60,000 bases of DNA, taken from contig NC_088300.1 in assembly GCF_032854445.1 (NCBI RefSeq), positions 56,892,984 to 56,952,983 of the forward strand. The letters are read 5' to 3'. The stretch's first letter is position 1; the number at the start of each line of letters is the position of its first letter. The position numbers and the translations under genes were made by a program. Below the pieces are notes generated by a model, which saw only the letters and a list, made by a program, of their open reading frames with translations, had not been told where the DNA came from and ran no database searches. Below are positions 25,388 to 36,774 of this stretch, piece by piece. The DNA is from Liolophura sinensis. Its lineage: Eukaryota > Mollusca > Polyplacophora > Chitonida > Chitonidae.

Positions 25388-27201
25388 CTAATTTACATGA
25401 TGTTGCCTAAAGCACGGTTCTACACAAAGTGCCGGTTTGTCAGGACACTCAGCACAAACGTACAGAGTTTCTCTTCGCAAGCCTTGCATGCTACAAATTC
25501 TGCACCTCTTCGTGGGGCGTTCCTTCTTCTCTGTGGTGGGCAAGTGCTCCAAGTAATGGAACGATGATTGGGATGTTGGGCTAGGTCCTGCCGCGGGAAT
25601 CACATTCAACGAGTCACCGAGGAGATGGGTTGTCACAGCTTCCCTGAATTCCAGGAGTTTCATTGCGTTTGCAGGATTGTTATCAGAGTGCAGGATGTGA
25701 GCATTTATTACGCAAACCTCGAGAATATGAAGTCCCATTTTCTTGTACCATCGGAGAGTCTTCCTAAGGCCAGAATAGTATGATAGCATTTGATCCGATG
25801 TGTCAACACCCGACATACCGTCATTGTAATCTTGCACTATATTTGGTTTGATAGACATCTGCTGTCGGCGATTTACTACATTGATCATTTTGACCCTGTG
25901 CATGTTACTTATTGTCAACACATCACGCTTATCTTTCCACTTGCATACTACAACGCTTTCTGAACGTTTCCAAGCATGTTCACCTTTTTTCAGCTTGTTA
26001 CTTGCAACTTCCTTTGGATTCTCCTTACGATCAAAGCGAAGTGTACCACAAATGTAAGTAGATCGGTTAGTTAGCCTTTTTACAAGTCCCACAGAATTAT
26101 AATAGTTGTCTGTGAAAACAACATGTCCTTTATCCAGAAATCCGTCCAACAGTTTCATGACAATAGCACCTGACTGTCCCATGTTCATGTCGTCATCGAT
26201 AGCTGTGCCCGTGTAAACACGAATCCTCAGAACTAGCCCTCGTGATTCACACAACTCATACAGTTTTATACGGTACCATACTTGTGACGTCTGTTTTTTA
26301 TATACTGCCTGAAAACCAGCCTCCCTCGCCACAATACCATTGATTCATCAATGCTGAGTTCTTTCCTTGGATAATATATCCTGTCCATAGTATGGTTGAA
26401 ATGTTCTAATACAGGTCTCAATTTATACAAACGATCTGTGGCATCTGCGTTCGCATTATCTGTAAAATGCCAAAAGCGAAGTAGAAGTTGGAATCTGTTG
26501 CGGCTCATGATACTGCCAAACAGAGTGTTTTTGTATAAATTGTTTGTACTCCAGTAATGCTCTATCGTGGGCAGCGAGACGGGGCCCATGTGAAGTAAGA
26601 GTGCCAGAAACTTTTTCATTTCCACTGCATTAGTGTCACGCCAGTCATTCAAACGGGAATGCCTGCGTAGTGGGCGCTGTTTATTTATTTCTGCTGCAGC
26701 ATACCGGTTTGTTTCTGTCACCATCATATCAATTAGTTCTGGAGTTACGAATAATTCAAACAATTCTGCAGGTGACCCATTTGGTACAGGGTTGATTAGC
26801 CCCGGTGTCTGGGTAAATGGGAAATCTGGAGGGTCTTGCGCCACCTCGGTCCAGTCATGCTGTGGAACATGAATTGCCCTGGTTCGTCTGGGTTGAGGAC
26901 TTACAGATCTCGATCGGTTGGGTGTTACACACACTCCACGGCTTCCGCCCCGGGTCCTAACTCCACCGCCACGTGTTCTCACGTGCCGACCTCTAGCCCT
27001 CGAGCGACCACATGTTACGTACGTTCTGTTTTCACTGTCGGTACTTTCTGTTTCCGAAGAAACTGTAGGATCCTCTCCACCACTGCTTGAAATACGAAAC
27101 TCACTGTCTTCTGAGTCAACAACGGATGATTCGTTCCCACCATCATCGGAAGACTCACACATCGATAGATCCGCGACCTGTTCTGCGTTCCACACAGCCA
27201 T
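25388..27201 (-). pseudogene. piggyBac transposase, full length but frameshifted by 5 bp
   Basis: The frame opens at ATG 27199-27201 (MAVWNAEQ). It has an acidic serine-rich N-terminus, then an RG-rich basic stretch (about residues 65-100). The DDE_Tnp_1_7 domain follows, with catalytic contexts LSIDESM (first D), VFTDNYYNS (second D) and GVDTSDQM (third D). A C-terminal cysteine cluster begins CRIC and ends CFRQHH. The frame breaks at 26270-26274, between KYG and IKLYEL. There the conserved KYGIKLYEL-type string is interrupted by 5 extra bases. The upstream part is 309 codons and the downstream part 293, about 602 in all, normal for the family. No other break was seen, so inactivation looks recent. 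A sequencing or assembly indel is possible. Confidence 0.93.
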
Positions 27202-27454
27202 CTTTACCGCTCTCTGAACTTCAGACGCCACGTGAAAACTTACAAAACCACAGGAAGTTATGTAATACCTCACAGCAAATGAGCAATGTACGAGCAGCCT
27301 TGAACACGTAAGCTAAATCCAAGAAGTATTTGGGCTTACTGTATAAACAATTAGGTAACCTATGTAATAAATAGATCTGAGATGGTTTATTCCTCATGCG
27401 ATATATATCGTCAGCTGGCGGTGTGGCAAGCGGAGTCATTCGTATTTGCCAAGC

Positions 27455-27541
27455 GCGAGTTATCTCGCAGCGAGATATCTCGTCACTGGCAGTGAGAGCG
27501 TCTTTCGCTCATCATAGTGCCACATGACGAGTAAACTCGTC
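27455..27541. repeat. Right subterminal palindromes of the piggyBac element
   Basis: GCGAGTTATCTCGC (27455-27468), GCGAGATATCTCG (27470-27482) and GACGAGTAAACTCGTC (27526-27541) mirror the left-end palindromes but are more diverged. The last one is separated from the terminal repeat by about 130 bp. Confidence 0.75.
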
Positions 27542-28704
27542 ATAAGGGAATTCCCCTTTCTGTGGTTATTATGAAAACTGTCACTGGTTTCAGTATGTGG
27601 AAATTGAATACTAGGATAGTATGTATCATAATCCATGCTTGGCCTATTTGACCCATTATGGTCATATCAGCCAGCAGTCAACGTGTTAAAGAAATAATTA
27701 TTTGCTCAGTTTTCTGAAGCTTGCATCTTTAATGACACCAACAAATCATTTTAAGTATAATTTAATAATAATTATGTCCATAAATTCTGTTTAAACAAGG
27801 TCTTTAGTAGTTGAAAAGGTTGAAGATTTACTGTAGGCATATAAATGTGAAAAACAAATGAATGAATAAACAAGGTGTGTCTCAGCTAAGTTGTAATTCT
27901 AATGATATTAAATACAGGAACTGTATTTTAACTCCCTGTTCCTTGAATTTAAGCACGTACATATATAGTTTCACATGTTTTGACTTAGAACATGAGTGAC
28001 TTACTTTACTATGTATGAGTAAAAATGTAGCCAATAAAGTTTTAACTCTTAATACATATCCTGCCAAACTGAATTTTACACGATTCGTCCACTGCACACA
28101 TCTGTCAATTTCCAAATATAGAAAAAATACATATGGGGGACATCAAAATGTCAACTAGGTATGGTGAGGTCAGGACAGCCTGTGTTGTGATAACTTAGCA
28201 ACACACTGAGCGAGGTTGTGGAAATTCGTGAATGGGTCACAGCGGGAATGAATCATGACAAATGAATGACAGATGTCATTACAATAGGCTTCCGACCTGA
28301 CCGCGCCTTATTTTTGAACCGGGTTTTAGTCAGACTGGGCAAGTGGCACATATGAAAAAAAAAAACACATCATGTTTGTTGCTGAACTCGTACATTGTCC
28401 CGGCATTTTTTTTTTTCTTATAGTGGGACAACTTCCAAGAAGACACTCGACCTCGACGCAGATACCATTACAAAAATTTGTATGTAACCAGAAAAACTAC
28501 GTATCACTTTTCAACCAAACCCTAAAGACTGTTAAATTCCACTGGCCATGTTTGTTTAGGATTTAGTGCGGTCACTCACTCGCTATTGCTGTCCCCAACG
28601 TACAGTTGAAAAACCAGTTAGCACAAGCTAAGGTATACAGCCAAATGACACCTCGATCTGATGTTTAGAATCTCATCTAAGAACGCCTGTTACTTACCTA
28701 TTTA

Positions 28705-28800
28705 CCCGAACTTTACTCGCTCCTGGCCTCCAACCCGTTAACTAATAATCCGCCTTTCTTCTTGCCCTGTTGTCACTCCCCAACTGTTGGCGCAATATCC
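28705..28800 (-). other. Candidate untranslated first exon of the CSRP gene
   Basis: On the minus strand AAATAG|GTAAGTAAC (exon end at 28702-28708) is a near-perfect donor at the edge of a GC-richer patch. The first CSRP coding exon begins with an acceptor and a 10-base leader, so a non-coding upstream exon is required. This is the best donor seen upstream, giving a 5' intron of about 4.6 kb that contains the piggyBac element. It is an inference. Confidence 0.35.
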
Positions 28801-28848
28801 GCGATTTTGGTTTTGCACACGCCACTAAAACCACCTGCTCATACACTT

Positions 28849-28867
28849 CCCTATTTGGAGATTGGCC
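28849..28867 (-). promoter_or_regulatory. CArG-like box and CCAAT box upstream of the candidate CSRP first exon
   Basis: CCCTATTTGG (28849-28858) differs at one position from the SRF site CC(A/T)6GG. GGCCAAT on the minus strand (28861-28867) is a CCAAT box. SRF control of muscle LIM genes is known in vertebrates; whether it applies here is inference. Confidence 0.3.
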
Positions 28868-29883
28868 TTTTGCGTAGAACGTGCATGAAGTTCAAATTTA
28901 GTCACACATTTCATTAGTGAAAAGGCAAAATAATAAACTGACAAAGAGGTGTTCATGTTTTGTTTGGGAAAGATATTTTAATATAGCATTCTGACGGTAA
29001 ATATTAATTAAATTTGAGAGCAAAATCTGTTATACTATATGATATACATAGAGAAGCCTGGAGATGCCATTCAGACACTTCAGTATACGTTAAGAGCTGC
29101 ACCTTTCTTGTTAAAATACCACAAATTCCGATATTTAATGACTAATACATGTGTTGTTAGTGATTTGCTTAGGCCCCATGCAGTGACAGACAACGCTCCA
29201 CAGACGGCATACATTTTATGCCTATTTAACGTACGTCGTAGGCTACATGTTAAAGGCAGTTATAATTTTGGTGTTACCAATACTCTTACATGTAGGCATG
29301 TAGGAGTATATATCATATCACATATAGAAATTCTCCATTTATTTGAGACAAATTATTTTACTTAAACTTAATTGCTCCCACATCCTTGCATGTCAACTGT
29401 ATATAGGCCTACATATGTATGTACTAGAGATTAAGCATGTATATACCTGTATGTATGACTTATTCGCGACGCGGACCTCGATAACTTGGTCTCAGTGCAG
29501 GAAGCGTTTTCGTGTACTATATAAGAAATTCCCTCTGAGTTAATTATCCGAACCTGACCAGGTCAGTTAAAGTGTCCGGTTGTACGTGAGAAAATGCTTA
29601 CCATGACCCGTGACTCTCAGCGTAATCCCCATGTATACATACTGTACATGCAATCTCGTGGCCACTCTCTATGTGTAAATACAGGCAGCTGAGTCCATCA
29701 TAACAATTGAGGTACACACCTCGTGCGTCTTATATAGAAACTATATTTATTGTAAACAGAGAAAAAAGCCTATTTGTTTATTTATTTTTATTTTAAAATA
29801 TACCAAAAAGTAAAATAAAATGAGTAGTATCATTTTATATTTAAAAAATGAAGTAATTACAAATTAATTTCCAAAGCACATAC

Positions 29884-30134
29884 CGTGGCCGAGGTGGTTA
29901 GCACGCGAGCGCGGCGCTATGACACAGAAGCCTTTCACTAGTGCAATCGCTATGAGTTCAATTCCAGCTCCTGCTGTCCTTCTCTCCGGCCGTACGTGGG
30001 AAAGCCTGACAGCAACCTGCGGATGGTCGTGGGTTTCCCCATGGGCTCTGTTCGCGGTTTCCTCTCATCCGTCGTGTAAGTGAAATATTCTTGAGTACGG
30101 CGTAAAACACCAATCAAACAAATAAATAAATAGA
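29884..30134 (+). mobile_element. SINE family A, full-length copy
   Basis: The copy has a tRNA-derived head with A box (GTGGCCGAGGTGGTTAGC) and B box (GAGTTCAATTCC) and a long variable arm like tRNA-Leu/Ser. The CGGCCGTACGTGGGAAAGCC body, CGGATGGTCGTGGGTTTCCC core and GAAATATTCTTGAGTACGGC 3' domain follow. It ends in (AAAT)n. The conserved core suggests a Meta-type SINE, but this was not compared with a reference. Confidence 0.92.
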
Positions 30135-31837
30135 TCGAGTGGTTTCGGTCAGCATGCACACACTTGTTCCACAAAGCACGCAGTCGCAAACTGTGCCTGG
30201 CGTGTCTTGACAACATATCATAAGAAATTTAAGTCGCCATGATAAATGTACGTGACGCAACGTTGCGACAGTTTTGTGTCCTGACTGTCGTCGTAGTATG
30301 AAGACATTTTCTGGAGCACGGCGCATACAGATAAATAAATAGATCAAAGAGCTATATGTGTTAATTTGTTTTGATTCGAGTTATCGTTGGCTATATATAT
30401 ATGGTGAATTTGACTATATATAGGGCATCAAAGCATAACTGCCCGTGTATGTAGGTTGTTGACTGGTTCTCCTCAGATAATCCTAAAAAGTATATCCGTA
30501 GCTTGGTCTATATGTCGAATAGCATACATGTTTACCAAACGCATTGTATATACGCCTAGCAGTCTTATGCACGACGGACATCAATTTGCGTCGCATGCAC
30601 ATGTGTATATATATATAAAAAAAAAAAATTGGCTGTATTGCATCCTGACAAAAATCTGGTGGTAATGCACATGTGTAATGATTCACATCTGTAAACTTTC
30701 TGAACAATAAGTGCTGACTGTATACATATATACATACACACTTGGTATTCAACAAACCCTCATTCGCCACGTATATCAGCTTGTGCCTACCTCCAACAGG
30801 CTTAATGCACTGCAAGATCCAAAGAATCCAACACGTGATTGATTCATGCAAATATGAGATGCAAGTTTATAGACTTATATAGCCAATATTGATAGCTACT
30901 ATGGATGTGCATCGTGCAATCCAACGACATGCACCTTGTGTAGGTTCTCCATATGGGTGTATGGTTTGGCCAGAACACTCTGGTTTTCACTGCAAGACAG
31001 CAATTTTACAAGTAAAATTGGTTTCAGTGTGACATTCTGAAATAAGAGTCAAATAAAGAAACTATAAAGGGAACTGTGAGAACGCAAACAGAACTCTGCC
31101 ACAGCTACATGTATACAAAATCCATGACTACAAACTAAGGGACTGTACCCTGCATGTATTTGTGTCGTATTTAGCAATACGGTGAAGAAACGTCTTAAAA
31201 CAGCAGTTCTTGGATCCGGGTCCAGACCTGCATCCAGATGCACCAGCTGCTTAATGGGTGCTTGACCCAAAGTCAAAATGTGCAGAACGTTTCGACAAAA
31301 TCCATTCACATAACCTCTTTGCGATATCTGTCAGTGGTGTAAAAAAATTCCTATATCCGTGTCATCACTGAACCAAAACTGGATGAGGACACAGTACTTG
31401 TGCCAAAGCCAAACGGTGTGCAAAGCTTCATTAAAACTGGACACTAGAAAAAGAATCATTTAAGAATGCCCAGAATGCGGATCACCACCAAACTTTAAAA
31501 GACTGGCAGCTCAGAGCCGATCACCAGCACACTCTTTGGTCAAGTGACTAAAGTACTAGAGGTGAAAACAAAGCGAATTTAACCCAGGTGAGATAGACAC
31601 TGAAGAAGATTTTAGCATAAAAAATAAGAAAATTATAGGTTTTAGGTAAGGAATTCTTTCTAGAAAAATAATTAGAATGTGCCTAGTCTTCAGATGTGAT
31701 GGTTTCATTGCATGCCGTGCTTTGAACTTTAGGAATCTGCAAAAAGTCAGCATTTTGCCCATTTAACTCCATGTTATTTATCACCTCTTGCTCATTGCCA
31801 GGAACCCAGGTGCCCTATACTATGAATATACAATAGC

Positions 31838-32012
31838 TGACAGACAAACAGGCAGACAGACAGACAGACAGACAGATAGACAGACAGACAGACATGCATG
31901 CATGCAGGTAGGTAGGCAGGCAGACAGATAGACAGACAGACAGGCATGCATGCAGACAGTCAGGCAGGCAGACAGACAGATGGACAGGCAGACAAGCAGA
32001 CAGGGAGACAAA
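31838..32012. repeat. Imperfect (CAGA)n/(GCAG)n tetranucleotide array
   Basis: About 175 bp of CAGACAGA mixed with CATGCATG and GGCAGGCA steps. The cysteine/leucine/serine-rich frames on the minus strand are a by-product. Confidence 0.93.
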
Positions 32013-32896
32013 ACAAAGGCGGGTAAAACGTAATATTTGGTAGGGCCGGGTAATACGATTTCGCTGGGGTTGCCTGTAGCTTTGGTGGATAATTCAGACA
32101 TGTTTTAAGGATATCACATCTGGTAAGAGCCATTTTACATTTTCCTCTCCATGCATGCACGATCCGAAAAATTCACCTGACTGGCAAGCATGTATTTTTT
32201 TTTTATGAAATCTGTGAAACTGCTGACGATTTTTAAATCGTTTCTCATAATAGGAAATAATAGCAAACTATAGTGGATATAACTCAACATATCAACCAAT
32301 ACATTTGTTACGTGTAGAAAGACAGGCTGCCACAACTCCTGGATGTTTTGTCAGATTCGCTCAAATCTAACGCAGCCGTTAAATTTCCGTATAAAGTGAA
32401 GAAGTCATTGCGGATATAGGGGTACAAGCTCCTATATATGGCTTACTTATGTCCATAATGCTTGCAGAGTTGGCGTCAGATGTCGAATATTCTATATATA
32501 TATTCGCGATAATTTATCGCAATTATGACGGAATACCTCGTAGTAATTGGATAGTTTCGTAATGACCAGCTACCATCTGGACATATTTTTGGAAAATATT
32601 TTATCTTTGCACAAACTGGCTTCCGTACAGAGGGCTAGTGCATATATGCAATATTACGATTTGTTAATATAATATTCAATTGAAAGAATTAATTAATATA
32701 CATTTTAAAAATGAAAATGCAATTAACAGGGCCTGCGTGCAAACCCATGCACTGGTGTCTTCCATAACTACTAACAGTGGACAGTCGGGTGAGACTTTTA
32801 ACTTTCAGGTTTTCTATACAAAACTTGTCGTCTAAATGGTATATGTACACATTCGAGACACCCAAACTGGGCAACTGCATGTGAGTCGTCCGCATA

Positions 32897-33065
32897 TAAA
32901 GCTCGTATATATTCTAGGCTCGTCATACCAGTTTGCAACAATGAAGATAATTGGAGGCCCCTGCAGATCTGTTTTATGTCCAGATAACTCAGAGCGAGAG
33001 CGAATAATTGGTCTATATACATTTAAATTATCATACATAATTAGCACAAAACGAGTTTTATTGCT
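32897..33065. repeat. Dispersed repeat, copy 1
   Basis: The blocks ATTGGAGGC, CAGATCTG, GATAACTCAGA, AGAGCG and TATATACATTT occur here and in the same order at 33855-33985. They are diverged copies of an unrecognised element. Confidence 0.5.
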
Positions 33066-33533
33066 AATATACGTACATGCAGGGTGGCGCTGTGTTGATA
33101 AAACATTTCTTAACTGGAGTCAATGCATGCATGCCAGTACGCTGCATATAATCTTGTTCCTGCATGCATGAAGCTGATTTCTATATTTAATTGATGAATA
33201 GACGGCTATATTGACAACGCGCGAGTGCTGTACGTATGTGCAGCATAAAATCTTAACCCTGCATGCTGTTACACTGCACTTCATACAACTATGTTGTTTA
33301 TACCAAAATGTATATTATATACCAAAATGCTTATTATTCAGTGGTCGATTTTCGTTTCAAACTCCGCCTCATTTTCCCATTAAAACAAAGAAGCGCATAT
33401 CTTAATTCTCTATTATCATATACATCATAATACATACATGACAAAAAAAAACAACAACAACAACAAAAAACTCATAGTTTTGTTTTTCATGTCACAAATT
33501 CGTTTACAGATAACAATCTTATATAGGTCCGCC

Positions 33534-33536
<3 letters not shown>

Positions 33537-33567
<31 letters not shown>
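33537..33567. repeat. (AT)n microsatellite, about 30 bp
   Basis: Uninterrupted TA dinucleotides. Confidence 0.9.
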
Positions 33568-33568
<1 letters not shown>

Positions 33569-33854
33569 CTGGGATGATTTGGTTTGAAGAACGCCTTATT
33601 GACTTACCTGTGGATGCATGCATGTAGTCGGAAGTTCGACAAGTTTTTTAATAACAGATCACATGATAGGGAATTGAGCCATTAACCGTCCTTTATCTTC
33701 TCACGTAATAACCATATATGATATAATATTTCTACACACATAGGATACCTTCGAATGACACTCAGTTTTATCATTATATATACACTATCACACCATTACA
33801 TACATGCAAGTCTGATAATACGACGGATATAGTGGGAAAATGAAACTTTCATAC

Positions 33855-33985
33855 CTTTCATATATACAAGTTTGTGACAGTCAAGATATGATTGGAGGCA
33901 CACAGAGATCTGATTTACGTTCTGATAACTCAGAAAGAGCGTATATTAGTTTATATACATTTGAACTAATATATTTTAACTAAAC
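33855..33985. repeat. Dispersed repeat, copy 2
   Basis: Same block order as 32897-33065 (ATTGGAGGC, AGATCTGATT, GATAACTCAGAAAGAGCG, TATATACATTTGAA). Confidence 0.5.
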
Positions 33986-34479
33986 GTGACTCATAACTTT
34001 CCCAGGTTCCTCAATGGATCAGATTAAATGTCCGGCTCACAATAACATTCCCTTGACCATGCAGAGGAACCCAGCTCCATTGTTTCTTCCGCGGTTTCAA
34101 GTCATGAATGGCGTTTGGCACGTATAGCCTATGTGGCACGGATCGGTGCATGACTACGCCGTGCAATCTATTTTCTTTCACCCTTCAACCTTAATACGGC
34201 CGCCATGGCTACAACCCTTACTCCCCCCACCCCTCCTCCATCAGCACGACATATGCCCATATATACATAACATGGTGCTTATGCGTTACAATAGGACGTT
34301 GGTCGGCCTGGCTTGGGCCGAAGTCGGCATTGCGCTGGAAAAGTTTAGTTTCTGAACATATAAACACATTTGTGTTAGAATGAGTCTAGCAAATTTCAAT
34401 TTACCACAGGCCAGTGGTTTTACCCAGTCAATTCAGTCAAATCAGTCAATTCAACGGAATTGTGTTTTGTGGTTTACCC

Positions 34480-34556
34480 ATGTTCTTGCCGCGATATGGC
34501 TGGAAACCTGCTCAGATGGAGTAAAGCCATAATCATTCATTCATTCCGCCAGAATT
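34480..34556 (+). mobile_element. SINE 3' end of family C type
   Basis: GCGATATGGCTGGAAACCTG, a GTAAAGCC step and the (CATT)n end resemble the CATATGACTGAAAAATTGTT...(CATT)n tail of family C. Only the tail is preserved. Confidence 0.4.
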
Positions 34557-35153
34557 ATTCAACCTTTGCTTGTTTTGAAATGTTGCACATACATGGAACA
34601 AATTAACTGTCCACATTCTATATTTCTATCTCCCAAGACGACGAAGAGGACACCCCATTCATAATGTCTTACAATCGGGAATGTCAATTTGCAGATTTTC
34701 AGTTTTTTAATTTCCATTGTATTTTCGCTGCTTACGAGTTGTCCTGCTGGATGTCAAAGGCTGACAGATGCTGATTAGTCAAACCTCATGACCTGTCATT
34801 TTCTGAAGTCTTACTCAGCACTTACTTACACAATTTAGGGCGAACGCACTTAAACTTTTGTATGGTTTCGAATATTAAAATTTGAGAACAAGAAATAACG
34901 GAGGAACGATGTGACTTCTGCTTTGAAGGGATCTAATGCCATACTGTAGTGCAACCTCTGTCTTCATTTTAAAATCTTTTCCTGTTAATCCGTTAATGAG
35001 CGCAAACTGGTATGCATTTTCTTCATCCAGGGAAATGATTCCATGTTTGCCAGGATAGGTGCTGACCAGTAAAAGAAACTATACACTTTAAACTCAATCA
35101 CTTGGGTATCTTTCTACGTTATGGCGTTTGCAAATAGAAATGACTACAGTTAT

Positions 35154-35195
35154 CTATTTATTTGATTGGTGTTTTACGCCGTACTTAAGGAAATT
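35154..35195 (-). mobile_element. SINE family A 3'-end fragment
   Basis: TTTATTTGATTGGTGTTTTACGCCGTACTTAAGG is the reverse complement of the family A tail. The copy stops after about 40 bases. Confidence 0.7.
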
Positions 35196-35242
35196 ACTAC
35201 ATAATCGCCTACTTAGGAACGGAACAAATTTCTGAAATATGT

Positions 35243-35469
35243 GCCAGCGCGTCGTAATGACCCAGAAGCCTCTCACCAATGCGGTGTTGTGAGCTCAAGT
35301 TGAACTAATGCTAGCTTCCTCTCAGGCCGCAAGTGGGAAGGTTTTCCAACAACTTGCGGATAGTCGTGTCTTCCCCCTGCCTGGTTTCCTCCCAACATAA
35401 TGCTGACCGTATAAGTGAAATATTCTTGAGTGCGGCGTAAAACACCAAGTCAAATAAATAAAATAAAAA
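35243..35469 (+). mobile_element. SINE family A copy, nearly full length
   Basis: The head remnant (GCGTCGTAATGACCCAGAAG, then GTGAGCTCAAG as decayed B box), body, CTGGTTTCCTCCCAACATAA core and tail are all present. Confidence 0.85.
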
Positions 35470-35514
35470 AGCCAGTAAGTATTTGTATGTACAGAATATC
35501 AATACTGAATAGCA

Positions 35515-35622
35515 GTCCGTTGCCATCCCTCCAAACACGATACTGATCGTCATCACATGAATGAAATAATCTAGAGTATGGCATTAAGGCACACTCAAAT
35601 AAATAAATAAATAAATAAAGTA
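35515..35622 (+). mobile_element. Decayed SINE family A 3' end
   Basis: GAAATAATCTAGAGTATGGC and (AAAT)n follow the family A order with many changes. It lies 50 bp after the previous copy. Confidence 0.5.
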
Positions 35623-36540
35623 TATATAATACAAGTATATTTCCTTTCCTGTGAAGGCACCTTTATTATTGTGTTATGAGAAATACAGAATTCTCCTGTA
35701 TTAACATGTAATCCGTCTATCCCTGTGATTGAATATTAATTCATTTTAACATTTTTTTAGATCAGATTTTTTTCAATATGCATATGCAACATGACCAGGA
35801 TATGGAACAGTATCAACTTTGACTTGTCTATGCCGCCCATCTTCCACAGTTTGAAGTCTTAAAGGAAATTGCTACAGGCAAATTAAATCTACCCAATAAG
35901 CTCTATTTCATTATTCTGTTTACATGAAATTTTCTTTTCAATTAGTTCCGGCGATACTGGATTTTGAAAACTAAATTGCGTGCCAATATAAGGGGACAAG
36001 AAAGGCTTTCCTCCATTAGTACATTTTCTGTTAAATTTATGCTGTACACGTCGGCAATTGCTGACATTATGCGTCATTTTTTACCAGCAAGCTGTTAAAA
36101 ATCTTCCAAAGATTGTTCTCAATGGCAATCTTTCAGAACATAACTAGAATATAACTGTTTTTCAGGGATACTTTGCATAAGCCGCTGACTACATGCATTT
36201 TTTTTAGAGAATCACCTGCTGTTACAAAATATGATTTAATAATTGATGAGTCATACTCAACACAACTCTTCTTGACTTTACTACACTGACCGTAATATTC
36301 TTTCGAGCATTGTTGACAGAAAGGTGCGATACATTCAGTTCCAGATCCAATGGCTTACGAAGACGAAGTACAGTTCATTCCCGGACCTTGGGCATTGCAA
36401 TTGTATACTGGGGACAATAAGACCAACGTATTGCCTTCCAGTGTGTAGATCGTCATAGGTGTAGGAGTTCATAGCAGTTTGCCTTGGGTCATTCCAGTCT
36501 TTGTTCTGCATATTACTGACCACAATCGTTGTATTTTAAC

Positions 36541-36770
36541 TGATTTATTTGATTGGTGTTTTTACGCGGTACTCAAGAATATTTCATTCATACGACGGCG
36601 GTCAGCATTATGGTGGGAGGAAATTGGGCAGAGCCCGGGGAAAACCCACGGCCATCTGCAGGTTGCTGACAGACATTCCCATGTATGGTCAGAGAGTAAA
36701 CCAGCATGAAATGGACTTGAACTCACAGCGTCCGCATTGGTGGGAGGCTCCTGAGTCATTTCACCGTGAC
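36541..36770 (-). mobile_element. SINE family A copy
   Basis: It is in reverse orientation with tail (TTGATTGGTGTTTTTACGCG), core (GGGCAGAGCCCGGGGAAAAC), body and B-box region (GGACTTGAACTCACAGCG). The A box is not clear. Confidence 0.9.
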
Positions 36771-36774
36771 CATT

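Larger units (their letters stand above)
24939..27685 (-). mobile_element. piggyBac-type DNA transposon, 2747 bp, TTAA-flanked
   Basis: The element is bounded by inverted repeats CACGTTGACTGC (24939-24950) and its reverse complement (27674-27685). It is flanked by TTAA at 24935-24938 and 27686-27689, the hallmark of piggyBac integration. Inside each end are 14-16 bp palindromes (24955-24970, 24998-25013, 27455-27468, 27526-27541). A single transposase frame occupies the middle. A minus-strand AATAAA lies at 25149-25154, after the stop. The near-intact structure suggests fairly recent insertion, here within the presumed first intron of the CSRP gene and in the same orientation. Confidence 0.93.
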
